A stretch of DNA of 61,493 bases from Chitinophaga pinensis (GCA_945897885.1 CAMDGU010000011.1:1-61493), one strand, 5' to 3'; shown: positions 17,298 to 26,161, counted from the stretch's first letter. Numbers and translations are program-made. Notes: generated from the sequence alone by a model not told the origin.

Positions 17298-18084
17298 ATT
17301 TCTTTTTGCATTAATAGGTTTTTTATTTTTCAAGTTTCCCGGAGCTATTTTAGGGTATCTATTGGGTTCTTTTATAGAAAACATGAGTGTAACCACTACA
17401 AATGTGGACGAGGAGCCTGTGTTTAGAGCCAGTACCCGAACCGGTGGTGATTTCAGCCATTCATTTTTGGTGCTTACAGCAGCGGTGCTTCGAGCCGATG
17501 GCTCTGTAACCCGAAATGAACTTGAATTTGTAAAGGAACTTTACAAACAAAATTTTGGACTTAATAAAACCAAAGCCGATATGCTGGTATTGCGGGATAT
17601 TTTGCAGGGCGAAATAATACGCTGGGAAAATGCATGCGTGAGTATTCGTCAAAACATGATTCAAACAGAAAGGGTAAAACTGATTCATTATTTATTTGGC
17701 ATTGCCAAAGCGGATGGAAGCATAAGTCAAAATGAACTTAGTATTATTCAAAACATCGCTACCTATATAAACCTCACACAATGGGATTTTGAAACCATTA
17801 AGGGTAAATTTACTGGTAGTTATAACCGCCAATATTGGGAAGAATATACAGGTGGGTCTCGTCAACAAACAACTTATTATAAACGCGAAGACCATTACAA
17901 AACGTTAGGATTAGAAAGCTCAGCTACTGATGATGTAATAAAAACCACTTACCGAAAATTAGCTCGTCAGCACCATCCTGATAAACACGCTAGCAAAAGC
18001 CCTGAAGAAACAAAGGCCGCCGAAGAAAAGTTTAAAAAAATTCAGCAAGCCTACAACGAAATAAAGAAGGAAAGGGGCTTGTAA
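17290..18084 (+). CDS. DjlA-like protein: membrane segment, TerB domain, J domain
   Basis: The GTG start gives MIKFLFALIGFLFFKFPGAI, a glycine-rich membrane segment as in DjlA. Residues about 50-170 form a TerB-like helical domain (TAAVLRADGSVTRNELEFV, FGIAKADGSISQNELSII). The C-terminal J domain (residues about 198-264) holds DHYKTLGL, the catalytic HPD in QHHPDKHAS, and FKKIQQAYNEIK. DjlA-type proteins stimulate DnaK ATPase near the membrane. The start overlaps the DUF4340-like gene, implying translational coupling. Spacing and domain order are standard. Confidence 0.88.
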   Translation: MIKFLFALIGFLFFKFPGAILGYLLGSFIENMSVTTTNVDEEPVFRASTRTGGDFSHSFLVLTAAVLRADGSVTRNELEFVKELYKQNFGLNKTKADMLVLRDILQGEIIRWENACVSIRQNMIQTERVKLIHYLFGIAKADGSISQNELSIIQNIATYINLTQWDFETIKGKFTGSYNRQYWEEYTGGSRQQTTYYKREDHYKTLGLESSATDDVIKTTYRKLARQHHPDKHASKSPEETKAAEEKFKKIQQAYNEIKKERGL

Positions 18085-18097
18085 ATACTTCCTATTT

Positions 18098-18730
18098 TTA
18101 AATCCTAAATTTCAAATATTTAATGGTTTTGCCAATTTGCAGCCATTTCAGTTCGTAATAGGTTTTTATTTTTAGTTCTTCTGTTATATCCTCCCAATTG
18201 TATATATCGTTTTTATTTTCTAAAAGCTTATATTTTTTTTCCTTTATCAAATCAAGCGTGTATTCATATAAATGGTCGTCATCTGTTTTTAGGTTAATAA
18301 TTCCATTGGGTTTTAAAAACTGCTTATAGCGGGTTAAAAACATTGGATGCGTTAGTTTTTTACGGTCTTTATTGGGCTGGGGGTCGGCAAAGGTTATCCA
18401 AATTTCATCCACTTCATTCGGTCCGAAATGCTCTGCACAATGATCTATTTGAATTCGCATAAACGCGGCATTGTCCAAATTTTCTTCAATAGCTGTTTTT
18501 GCTCCTTTCCACATTCTGGCTCCTTTGCGGTCAATGCCTATAAAATTCCGTTCTGGAAATAATCGCGCTAATCCAACGGTGTAAGCCCCATGTCCGCAAG
18601 CCAGTTCAAGTGTTATTGATTTATTGTTTTCAAAAAAATCACTCCATTTACCTGCCATACTTTCCGGCAGTTGCACCATATTTTTAAAGGTAAGATTTTG
18701 TTCAAATCGGGCCAGTTTGTTTTTTCCCAT
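18098..18730 (-). CDS. trmB: tRNA (guanine-N7-)-methyltransferase TrmB
   Basis: TrmB methylates G46 in the tRNA variable loop with S-adenosylmethionine. Motif I ITLELACGHGAYTVGLA is near residue 45, FIGIDRKGARMWKGAK near 68, and the family signature VDEIWITFADPQPNKDRKKLTHP near 112-134. I chose ATG 18730 over the upstream alternative because the promoter box ends only five bases before it. Length 210 residues is normal. It converges on the DjlA-like gene and diverges from the glycosyltransferase gene with only 38 bases between starts. Confidence 0.93.
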   Translation of the reverse strand: MGKNKLARFEQNLTFKNMVQLPESMAGKWSDFFENNKSITLELACGHGAYTVGLARLFPERNFIGIDRKGARMWKGAKTAIEENLDNAAFMRIQIDHCAEHFGPNEVDEIWITFADPQPNKDRKKLTHPMFLTRYKQFLKPNGIINLKTDDDHLYEYTLDLIKEKKYKLLENKNDIYNWEDITEELKIKTYYELKWLQIGKTIKYLKFRI

Positions 18731-18735
18731 TGCGG

Positions 18736-18758
18736 CAAAGGTAAGTTTTGTAGTTTTG
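18736..18758. promoter_or_regulatory. Back-to-back promoters in a 38-bp divergent gap
   Basis: Minus strand: TACCTTTG (18743-18736) faces trmB, five bases from its ATG. Plus strand: TAGTTTTG (18751-18758) and the overlapping TAAGTTTT (18742-18749) face the glycosyltransferase, whose ATG is at 18769. The -33 elements would fall inside the opposite gene; a TTTG at 18716-18719 lies 22 bases from the second plus-strand box. Confidence 0.6.
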
Positions 18759-18768
18759 CGTTGCAAAA

Positions 18769-19527
18769 ATGAACGAGGTAAAACTTTCAGGTGTTGTTAT
18801 CACATTTAACGAAGAGGAAAAAATAGCCCGATGCATTCGTTCGCTATTACAGGTCTGTGATGAGATAGTGATTCTTGATTCCTTTTCCACCGATAAAACC
18901 TGTCAAATAGCTTCTGACCTTGGTGCAAAGGTTTTTCAAAACAAATTTGATGGACATATTCAACAAAAAAATCGTGCCATTACCTTTGTCTCCTCACCGT
19001 ATATTTTATCTTTAGATGCCGATGAAGAATTAAGTCCTGAACTTATTGAATCTATAAGAAAAGTAAAACACAATTGGCAATACGATGCCTACGGAATGAA
19101 CCGCCTGAATAATTATGGCGGGCAATGGATACGGCACGGTGCATGGTATCCTGATAAAAAATTAAGACTTTGGGATAGCAGAAACGGTAAATGGGGTGGC
19201 GAAAATCCTCATGATAAATTTATTCTAAACCAAGGCTGTAAAACATTTCATTTAAAAGGAAATCTGTTGCATTACACAATGAATGGATTTGAAGATTTGA
19301 AAAATCAAACCGAAAAATTTTCAAGCATTGCAGCCAAAGCTATGTTTGAAAAACAGAAGAAAATAAATACACCTCAAATTATTTTAAAAACCTTTTTTAG
19401 GTTTATTAAGGAATATTTTTTTCTTCTCGGTTTTATGGATAGGAAGGCCGGATTTGATATAGCCCGAATGGATGCTAAATACGTTTGGCTTAAATATACC
19501 AAACTTCAAAAACTTTATAAAAATTAA
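18769..19527 (+). CDS. Family 2 glycosyltransferase (WaaE/KdtX-like)
   Basis: The 252-residue GT-A enzyme starts with KLSGVVITFNEEEKIARCI, has the donor-binding aspartate region EIVILDSFSTDKT near residue 33 and the metal-binding LSLDADEELSPELI near residue 82. It resembles the lipopolysaccharide core glycosyltransferases of the WaaE/KdtX group. It would act on the cytoplasmic face of the inner membrane on a lipid-linked acceptor; the sugar is not predictable. No polysaccharide cluster surrounds it. Confidence 0.85.
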   Translation: MNEVKLSGVVITFNEEEKIARCIRSLLQVCDEIVILDSFSTDKTCQIASDLGAKVFQNKFDGHIQQKNRAITFVSSPYILSLDADEELSPELIESIRKVKHNWQYDAYGMNRLNNYGGQWIRHGAWYPDKKLRLWDSRNGKWGGENPHDKFILNQGCKTFHLKGNLLHYTMNGFEDLKNQTEKFSSIAAKAMFEKQKKINTPQIILKTFFRFIKEYFFLLGFMDRKAGFDIARMDAKYVWLKYTKLQKLYKN

Positions 19528-19530
19528 ACT

Positions 19531-20346
19531 CTATTTTACCTTGGCACTAAAGGAATTTTTTAACCCTTTATAGCTTGTTAAATCTACCTTTAATGAGCCA
19601 ACTGCCAAAGTAGCTTCGATACGGATTGGAATTTTATTCTCATCATCACTCACCCAAAGAGTTATAGATTCATCATCTTTAAACACACGGTCGGCTACCG
19701 CCTTAGGCTTAATTTTGATACATTTTACTTTTCCTATATCACTTTTGATGGTTTCCTTTCCTAAAAATTTAAACTCCAAATTATAAATTTCCTGATCCAA
19801 ATAAATATCGATTGGAAATTTTTGACCTTTGGTAGCGGCATTAAAATCGATGGTTCTGGCATAATATACAGCACCTATTATATCCTGAACATATGCGGGG
19901 CAATCCATATTCTTTTTTTTGCCTTTAATTTTCTTTTTGTCATGATCAAAAAACACAAGGTCTACATCGCTATAATTGTCTTCTTTTACTGATTTAAAAT
20001 ACTTTACAGGAGCCATGTATTCCATGTCCATGTAAGATTCAAATCTGTCGCGAACTTTAAACATCCAGTCAAAGGTGCTAAGTGTTTTACCATCTGCAAT
20101 CAAATGGTAGGTTTGACGATCATGCACTTCTACTGACTCGTCATCTACTTTCATTTTAATTTTGGCAGCGTTAATAATTCCATAATGCACGCGGTAATTT
20201 AGCTCTTCTCCATAAGTAAAAGCATTATTTGACAGCATCCTATGCGGTGTTGCCAAAGATTCAGTTTCTTGTTCGCGATTTTGCGGTATTACAAAACTGC
20301 TTAAAACAAATGCTACAGATAAAATAATTAGCTTTTTCATTTTCAT
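19531..20346 (-). CDS. DUF3108 domain protein
   Basis: A signal peptide (KKLIILSVAFVLSSFVIP) precedes a DUF3108 domain covering most of the 271 residues, with FTYGEELNYRVHYGIINAAKI near residue 43 and VKCIKIKPKAVADRVFKDDESITLWVSDDENKIP-type sequence near residue 200. The family occurs in Bacteroidota and Proteobacteria as periplasmic beta-rich proteins of unknown role. It converges with the glycosyltransferase gene, four bases apart. Confidence 0.83.
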   Translation of the reverse strand: MKMKKLIILSVAFVLSSFVIPQNREQETESLATPHRMLSNNAFTYGEELNYRVHYGIINAAKIKMKVDDESVEVHDRQTYHLIADGKTLSTFDWMFKVRDRFESYMDMEYMAPVKYFKSVKEDNYSDVDLVFFDHDKKKIKGKKKNMDCPAYVQDIIGAVYYARTIDFNAATKGQKFPIDIYLDQEIYNLEFKFLGKETIKSDIGKVKCIKIKPKAVADRVFKDDESITLWVSDDENKIPIRIEATLAVGSLKVDLTSYKGLKNSFSAKVK

Positions 20347-20412
20347 TAATTATGATTTTGCAAATAGTATTCCAAAAAAAAGTCAGCCTTTAAAGTACAA
20401 ATTTAAATATTC

Positions 20413-20420
20413 TATATTTG
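20413..20420 (+). promoter_or_regulatory. -7 box of the outer-membrane protein gene
   Basis: TATATTTG fits TAnnTTTG and ends 13 bases before the TTG start at 20434. A CTTT at 20388-20391 is a weak -33 candidate. Confidence 0.5.
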
Positions 20421-20433
20421 TCGCCACATCCAC

Positions 20434-21549
20434 TTGAAAAACATTTTAATACTGATATCATTCTTGTTGGCTGGCTTCAATAGCCAAGCTCAACTCGATA
20501 ATTCACTTTTATCTAACGCAAATTCTGACAGTTTAATATCAACAAATTCAAAATTTGGTATTTTGGTTGATAATGTAAATTATATTCGTAATACCGAGTA
20601 TAGGAGTGATATAGAGCAGGGAGCCACTTGGGCAGGCACGCAAGTTTGGCCGTCAGCCTTTTATCGTTACAACAAAAATATCAGTTTTAAAGCGGGTTTC
20701 TTTCTTCAAAAAGATTTTGGCAATACCAATTTCAGAACGTTAATTCCAACTTATACCCTCTCCTATACCAATAAAAATGTAAAGGTAAATTTTGGCACCT
20801 TAGACGGAAGTTTGGATCATAAACTGCTTGAACCCATGTATGCCATGGAAAATTTTATTGACAAGCGCATTGAAAATGGCCTTCAGGTAAAAGGGAAATA
20901 TAAACGACTAAGTTACGACACCTGGCTGGATTGGGAAAAAATGATATACAGAACGTCTACTACTCAAGAGCAATTTACTGTTGGTTTTAGTGGTGATGTG
21001 AATGTTATTGATAAAACTAATTTTAAATGGAGTTTCCCTGTTCAAATAACCGGAAGACACTTGGGTGGTGAAATATATTCAGAACCGCATAAAAATATTA
21101 GAACTCAGTTTAATTTTGCTTACGGCACCAAAATAACCCAAAGAAGACCAGGTAAACTAATAGATAAAATAGATTTTCAAGGATATCTGACCTTTTATGA
21201 AGATTTATCACCAACAAAATGTGACTCGTTTTTTGATGGGACCGGACAATATGTAGCCCTAACTTTAGGAATGAAAAATTTTGGGATTATGTTAAACTAT
21301 TGGGATGCTCATCAGTATGTTGCTCCTTTGGGTGAACCCTACTATCTGAGTAAGAGCCGTGAATACCCCGGTGATTATATACAATACCGCAAAATGGTAA
21401 TGCTGCGATTAATGTATGAACAAAAACTTTGGGATAATATGAGTTTAGTGGCAAGGTTAAACACTATTTACGACCTATCTGAAAAGCAATTCAGCAATGC
21501 TATGGAGGTTTATCTTAAATTCAATATTGGCTGCGGCTTCAAGCCTTAA
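20434..21549 (+). CDS. Probable outer-membrane beta-barrel protein
   Basis: A signal peptide (MKNILILISFLLAGFNSQAQ) starts at a TTG codon, the only start that keeps it intact. The mature part alternates polar and aromatic residues in many predicted strands (for example KFGILVDNVNYIRNTEYRSD, VKVNFGTLDGSLDHKL) and ends in a strand-like segment, as in porins or OprD-like barrels. I do not recognise the family. Its nifU-like neighbour starts 27 bases later but has its own promoter. Confidence 0.65.
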   Translation: MKNILILISFLLAGFNSQAQLDNSLLSNANSDSLISTNSKFGILVDNVNYIRNTEYRSDIEQGATWAGTQVWPSAFYRYNKNISFKAGFFLQKDFGNTNFRTLIPTYTLSYTNKNVKVNFGTLDGSLDHKLLEPMYAMENFIDKRIENGLQVKGKYKRLSYDTWLDWEKMIYRTSTTQEQFTVGFSGDVNVIDKTNFKWSFPVQITGRHLGGEIYSEPHKNIRTQFNFAYGTKITQRRPGKLIDKIDFQGYLTFYEDLSPTKCDSFFDGTGQYVALTLGMKNFGIMLNYWDAHQYVAPLGEPYYLSKSREYPGDYIQYRKMVMLRLMYEQKLWDNMSLVARLNTIYDLSEKQFSNAMEVYLKFNIGCGFKP

Positions 21550-21556
21550 AAAGAGT

Positions 21557-21564
21557 TATATTTG
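21557..21564 (+). promoter_or_regulatory. -7 box of the Nfu gene
   Basis: TATATTTG ends 12 bases before the ATG at 21577, giving a leader of about 8 nt. Confidence 0.5.
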
Positions 21565-21576
21565 CCAAACATATCC

Positions 21577-21819
21577 ATGATAGAAACCGGAAAAGATTTA
21601 AGAGCAAAAATCGAGTCAACATTAGATTCGGTAAGGCCTTATTTAAAGGCGGATGGTGGTGATGTGGAGTTTATCGACGTATCAACCGATATGGTTGTTA
21701 AATTAAGATTATTAGGAACTTGCAGTACATGCACAATGAGCAGGTTTACAATGAAAGCCGGAATAGAAGATAGCTTAAAAAAAGCCATCCCATCTATTAC
21801 TTCGGTTATCGCTGTTTAG
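21577..21819 (+). CDS. NifU C-terminal-domain (Nfu-type) Fe-S carrier
   Basis: The 80-residue protein is a stand-alone Nfu domain that carries and delivers Fe-S clusters. DSVRPYLKADGGDVEFIDV near residue 14 and the cluster-binding CSTC in LLGTCSTCTMSRFTMKAGIE near residue 50 are diagnostic. I preferred the ATG at 21577 to the TTG-type start 15 bases upstream, which lies in the promoter. In this lineage Nfu works with the SUF system encoded elsewhere. Confidence 0.93.
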   Translation: MIETGKDLRAKIESTLDSVRPYLKADGGDVEFIDVSTDMVVKLRLLGTCSTCTMSRFTMKAGIEDSLKKAIPSITSVIAV

Positions 21820-21971
21820 TTTCAATAAATTTAAAAACCTCTTTTTCAGCGATATAAATATTTTATATCATATTAATGCAACTATTTTATGTCTCAATCA
21901 GTCTTTTATAGTGTAAGAATAGTGTTGAAAAGTACATTTTTTTACTCATATACGTTTTCATAGGTTTAGGT

Positions 21972-22008
21972 AAAATCCCGTTCTTGAGAAAGGATGGGAT
22001 TTTTTTAT
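21972..22008 (+). terminator. Intrinsic terminator before bshA
   Basis: AAAATCCC (21972-21979) pairs with GGGATTTT (21996-22003) across a 16-base loop, followed by a T run. It probably ends the nfu transcript, 150 bases after its stop. Confidence 0.65.
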
Positions 22009-22073
22009 TATCTCCTTATTAAAAGTTTGAAAAAAACCATTATACATTGCACTGTGTTATGCATTAAAGCAAA

Positions 22074-22081
22074 TATCTTTG
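22074..22081 (+). promoter_or_regulatory. -7 box of bshA, very close to the start codon
   Basis: TATCTTTG ends eight bases before the bshA ATG. With initiation expected about four bases after the box, the mRNA would have only a few leader bases. Confidence 0.6.
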
Positions 22082-22089
22082 CTTAATAA

Positions 22090-23223
22090 ATGAATATTGG
22101 AATTGTATGTTATCCCACCTTTGGTGGAAGTGGTGTAGTGGCAACCGAGCTTGGGAAGATATTGGCCTCCGAGGGCCACATGGTTCATTTTATATCCTAT
22201 GACCAACCGGCTCGCCTTGATTATTTTTCACAAAACCTATTTTATCATGAAGTTACAGTTTCTACATATCCGTTGTTCCAATATCCACCCTATGAGCTTG
22301 CTCTTACAGGAAAAATAGTGGAGGTGGTACAAAGTGCTAAGTTGGATGTATTGCATGTTCATTATGCTATACCGCATGCCGCTGCGGCCATTATGGCAAA
22401 AAAAATATTAAAAGATATTAATGGCATTCGTATTCCGGTAATAACAACATTGCATGGAACTGATATAACTTTGGTAGGAAAAGATCCGAATTATGAAGGG
22501 GTAGTTTCCTATTCCCTAAATCAAAGTGATGCAGTTACTGCAGTTTCTGCCAGCTTAAGGGATGACACCTACAAGTTCTTTAAAATAAATAAACCTATTG
22601 AGGTCATCCCTAACTTTATTGACTTATCAAAATATAATAGACAAACCAATCATAGTTACAGAAATGCTTTTGCTTCGCCTGATGAGTTTGTATTAATGCA
22701 CACATCCAACTTTAGAAAAGTAAAACGGATTGAGGATGTTATCACCATTTTTAATAATGTATTAAAAGCAAAACCCGCTAAGTTGATATTGGCCGGAGAT
22801 GGCCCTGAAAGAAGAGCTATGGAACAAATGTGTACCAACTTGGGTATTACATCACATGTGCTTTTTTTAGGCAAACAGGATGCTATTGAAAAATTACTTT
22901 CTATAGCCGATGTGTTTTTAATGCCATCAGAAACCGAAAGTTTTGGATTAGCCGCTTTGGAGGCAATGGCTTGCGGGGTTCCCGTAATTTGCACCAATAC
23001 AGGTGGAATGCCGGAACTAAATAAGCATGGTTACTCAGGCTATATTGCCAATGTAGGTGATACAGATGCCATGACAAAATACACCTTAGATATTTTAGAA
23101 TCGAACACTAATCTGGAGAAATTTAGGGAGAATGCTCGTAACCATTCTCTGCAGTTTAGTACCCAAAACATTGTACCCATGTATGAAAACCTTTATGTTT
23201 CATTGCTAAATGAAAACCATTAA
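22090..23223 (+). CDS. bshA: N-acetyl-alpha-D-glucosaminyl L-malate synthase BshA
   Basis: BshA transfers GlcNAc from UDP-GlcNAc to L-malate, the first step of bacillithiol synthesis. The family start MNIGIVCYPTFGGSGVVATELG, the segment LDVLHVHYAIPHAAAA near residue 95, and the GT4 donor site EKLLSIADVFLMPSETESFGLAALEAMACGVPV (shown here in part, near residues 265-300) are clear. Length 377 is typical. The acylphosphatase gene overlaps its end by 14 bases. bshB and bshC are not in the window. Confidence 0.93.
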   Translation: MNIGIVCYPTFGGSGVVATELGKILASEGHMVHFISYDQPARLDYFSQNLFYHEVTVSTYPLFQYPPYELALTGKIVEVVQSAKLDVLHVHYAIPHAAAAIMAKKILKDINGIRIPVITTLHGTDITLVGKDPNYEGVVSYSLNQSDAVTAVSASLRDDTYKFFKINKPIEVIPNFIDLSKYNRQTNHSYRNAFASPDEFVLMHTSNFRKVKRIEDVITIFNNVLKAKPAKLILAGDGPERRAMEQMCTNLGITSHVLFLGKQDAIEKLLSIADVFLMPSETESFGLAALEAMACGVPVICTNTGGMPELNKHGYSGYIANVGDTDAMTKYTLDILESNTNLEKFRENARNHSLQFSTQNIVPMYENLYVSLLNENH

Positions 23224-23479
23224 GATTGAAGTATACGGTAGAGTTCAAGGTGTATATTTTAGGGCAAATACCTGTCAAAAGGCTATAGAATTTGACATAA
23301 AAGGTAATGTAAAAAACCGACATGACGGGAGTGTTGAAATTATTGCTGAAGGAGAAGAAAGGAACTTAGATGAATTCTTAAATTGGTGCTATAAAGGGCC
23401 TGCATTAGCTAAGGTAACTTCAGTAATTGTTACATCTCTTTTACCACAAGGGTTTCGTGATTTTATAACTACTAAATAA
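23210..23479 (+). CDS. Acylphosphatase
   Basis: The 89-residue protein has the acylphosphatase fold signature VYGRVQGVYFRANTC near residue 8, with the catalytic arginine (VYFR), and the asparagine in GNVKNRHDGSVEI. It hydrolyses acyl phosphates. It overlaps bshA by 14 bases and is likely translated from the same mRNA. Confidence 0.9.
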   Translation: MKTIKIEVYGRVQGVYFRANTCQKAIEFDIKGNVKNRHDGSVEIIAEGEERNLDEFLNWCYKGPALAKVTSVIVTSLLPQGFRDFITTK

Positions 23480-23486
23480 GGCAGTT

Positions 23487-24236
23487 TTATAGCTTGAGCA
23501 GTTGCCCGGTTCCTCTTTGTTCTGTAAGTTCACAATTTGGCGGTTTGTTAACATAAAATACATTTCCTTTATTAAATATGTTAACCTTCAGAATATTCTT
23601 AGGATTTACAAAACAATCCAAGGGTGTGTGGCTATCAAGATAAACATCATCACATAGAAGTTTACGAGCATCCAATACTGATACTTCTTCAATACTGCAA
23701 CTTAAAACATTAACAAAGCCTTCTAAAAAAATATTCCCTGAATTAATGCTTTGAACATCCAATATGCCAGCATTTATCTTAAGGTTTACATTGCCCAACC
23801 CTAAGTTTTTTAATTTAACCGTTTTAAGTTCAAAATGCAAAGTATCAGGCGCGGTAAAATTTGAAACAGAAAAGAGTTCAATATTATCCAAAAATTTCAC
23901 TCGAATTTCAATAACTATTTTTCGATTATAACTTCTTACAAAATTGCAAGTATTATGGTCTTTAATGGTAAGTGTATTATTTTTTACTTCGGTTACAAGT
24001 TGTTTAATAATATGCTCTCCGGCTGTAATCTTTACCTGCTCAGGTTGCGTGGTATCCTGAACCAATATGATATCAAATTTTTCTCCAATGGTAATTTTGC
24101 TAAACGAGCCTAATAATCTTGTCTCAGTTACATCCTTTCCTGTTCCTTGAAAACAGTCATTCCATTGATCTTTGCGACAGCCTGATAATACAAGCAGAAA
24201 TACTATCAAAATTTGAAATTTTTGAAGCTTTTTCAT
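23487..24236 (-). CDS. DUF2807-type lipoprotein (head GIN domain)
   Basis: A lipoprotein signal ends in LVLSGC near residue 20. The mature part is a repetitive beta-helix-like domain: EKFDIILVQDTTQPEQVKIT, ITAGEHIIKQLVTEVKNNTL and repeated short strands with IDVQSI-type units, as in DUF2807 proteins. It is probably anchored in the outer membrane; function unknown. It overlaps the upstream deacylase gene by four bases (ATGA), so the two are translationally coupled. Confidence 0.8.
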   Translation of the reverse strand: MKKLQKFQILIVFLLVLSGCRKDQWNDCFQGTGKDVTETRLLGSFSKITIGEKFDIILVQDTTQPEQVKITAGEHIIKQLVTEVKNNTLTIKDHNTCNFVRSYNRKIVIEIRVKFLDNIELFSVSNFTAPDTLHFELKTVKLKNLGLGNVNLKINAGILDVQSINSGNIFLEGFVNVLSCSIEEVSVLDARKLLCDDVYLDSHTPLDCFVNPKNILKVNIFNKGNVFYVNKPPNCELTEQRGTGQLLKL

Positions 24237-25336
24237 TTTTTAAACCGTTTAAATTTATACCCCAAACCCCATTCAAAATAGTCTGCCGTTCCAAAATGGA
24301 CTTTAAGTGTTCCGTTTACAAACCAATCTTTATTTAACTCGTATCTAAAACCAATTCGCTGGTAAGAGAAATACTTGGTTTGATAAGGATTTAAAATATA
24401 AAACCCAATATCGGTAATCATGCCAAATCGGCCAATGTCGTAGCGGTGACCAATGAGAACCCCCAGTTCAGTGCTATTATCAATACCAACTCTTGGATTT
24501 GGGTTACTTAAATCATGTGAGTAGGGATGAGTTGGATCCCAAACCAAATCGGCCCCTAAATACCAACGCCTTACTGGCGAAATATTTTTTAAATACCGAT
24601 AACCCAAACTGCCAATATGAAATTTGATAGGGTTAGAAATAAAACGTTCTTTGTAGCCATAGTTTAAGAGTATTTCATGTTTTTTGGTAGTGGGTTTAAA
24701 ACTCTTAACTGTATCAATGGATTTAAAATCTGCTTTACCATATCCCATTTGTAACCCCAAAAATAAGGAGGGCATATTTATCCCAAGGTTAGGTGTTTTT
24801 ATACTACCATTCGAATAATGGGTAAAACCTAATCCAGTCTTCAAACTAACCCTTGATGAAATTTTTGTATTATAAATAAATCCTATTTGAATATTTCCGT
24901 TTACATGGCTGCCTATAGCCATGTTTTGTCGGTTATTATAAAAATCAAATTTTTGAGTAACATAACCTACCCCTGTGCCAAGTCTCAAGGCTAAATAATT
25001 TTTACCTTTCCCGGCTATTCTAAACTGAAAATTGGCACCAAGACCATATACCTTGCCGGTGAGTTTTGGCTGGCCCAAATCCATGTAAATAAAATTGTAA
25101 CCTATTTCAGAATTTTTATAAAACCTATTCCAATATTTATCTTGGTTGTTAATTCTGGATACTGACACCTCAAACCCCTTGATATGTGCTTCCAAATTTC
25201 TGGCATCATCGGTATGGGCATATAAAAAACCGGGATAATACATGCCACCCGCTGCCCATTTATACTGAGCATCAGCATTTTTCAAATCCATTAAAAAAAA
25301 TAATGGCAACAAAAGTGAAACGAAAACAAAGCGCAT
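24233..25336 (-). CDS. Acyloxyacyl hydrolase, lipid A deacylase (PagL-like)
   Basis: A signal peptide is followed by an outer-membrane barrel of about 345 residues. FTHYSNGSIKTPNLGIN near residue 175 contains the HxSN arrangement of PagL, in which the histidine and serine act catalytically to remove the 3-O acyl chain of lipid A. It is longer than Pseudomonas PagL, as is common in Bacteroidota members of the family. Coupling to the DUF2807 lipoprotein gene suggests a shared envelope role. Enzyme activity is inferred from the motif only. Confidence 0.75.
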   Translation of the reverse strand: MRFVFVSLLLPLFFLMDLKNADAQYKWAAGGMYYPGFLYAHTDDARNLEAHIKGFEVSVSRINNQDKYWNRFYKNSEIGYNFIYMDLGQPKLTGKVYGLGANFQFRIAGKGKNYLALRLGTGVGYVTQKFDFYNNRQNMAIGSHVNGNIQIGFIYNTKISSRVSLKTGLGFTHYSNGSIKTPNLGINMPSLFLGLQMGYGKADFKSIDTVKSFKPTTKKHEILLNYGYKERFISNPIKFHIGSLGYRYLKNISPVRRWYLGADLVWDPTHPYSHDLSNPNPRVGIDNSTELGVLIGHRYDIGRFGMITDIGFYILNPYQTKYFSYQRIGFRYELNKDWFVNGTLKVHFGTADYFEWGLGYKFKRFKK

Positions 25337-25495
25337 TTGCTAAATGCAAAAAAAGGAAAAAAGGATGAATGAAAATGACATATTTTAATTCTTAACAATT
25401 TGATGAATCAAAACCTGTATTTATAATTGTTTAAAATTTTAATGCACTTGCTTCGTTACTAATTTATTCCGCTAAATTCGACCCCCGATATACCT

Positions 25496-26161
25496 GTGAT
25501 ACGAACCTCCTTTTTCATAATAATCCTATTAAGCCTATCCTCCTGTTTTGAAATAGTAGAGGATGTAACCTTTAAAAATGACGGTTCAGGAATTTTTAAA
25601 CTTATTGTAAACCTAAGTCAAAGTAAAAATGAAATTAATTCATTAATGAAACTGGACAGTTCATCTGGCTATAATATTCCTACCGAACGAGAAATAAACG
25701 CCTATTTAGACCAAGCCTTAAAAACTTTAAAAACAACTGAAGGGCTTACAAATATTAGCATAAATCGCGATTTTAAAAATTGGGTTTTTGAAGTAAAAAC
25801 TAATTTTAAGAATACCGAAAATCTGGAAAAAGGCTTAATAAATTTACACAGTCATTATTCAGGCGGCGAACCTTTTACCTTTAGAAATAAACTGAAATAT
25901 AATGGTAAATCCGTTGAAAGAGAAGTACAAACCCTGGATGAAAAAACCAGAAAAGAACTGAATAAACCAACAGAAAAAAAGATATTTGCTAAGGCAAAAT
26001 ATACCACCATTTATCGTTTTGAAAGTACCATAGAAAAGAGCAGTAATACCCGGGCAAAGGTGTCGCCAACAAAAAAAGCTATTATGCTTCAAAGCAATGT
26101 TTTAAATATTATTAACGGAAAAGAAACCATTCAAAACCAAATCATACTCAATGAACCATAA
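25496..26161 (+). CDS. Lipoprotein of unknown function
   Basis: The GTG start gives a signal with lipobox LSLSSC near residue 16. The mature part (EIVEDVTFKNDGSGIFKLIV) resembles no family I can name with confidence. The reading frame overlaps the next gene by 11 bases. It is the first of three genes that form a compact envelope operon. Confidence 0.7.
   Translation: MIRTSFFIIILLSLSSCFEIVEDVTFKNDGSGIFKLIVNLSQSKNEINSLMKLDSSSGYNIPTEREINAYLDQALKTLKTTEGLTNISINRDFKNWVFEVKTNFKNTENLEKGLINLHSHYSGGEPFTFRNKLKYNGKSVEREVQTLDEKTRKELNKPTEKKIFAKAKYTTIYRFESTIEKSSNTRAKVSPTKKAIMLQSNVLNIINGKETIQNQIILNEP

Larger units (their letters stand above)
21820..22089 (+). other. Intergenic region between Nfu and bshA
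   Basis: 270 AT-rich bases without a gene. They hold the terminator at 21972-22008 and the bshA promoter. The 150 bases between the Nfu stop and the terminator could be a long trailer or a small RNA, but no family is recognisable. Confidence 0.45.
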
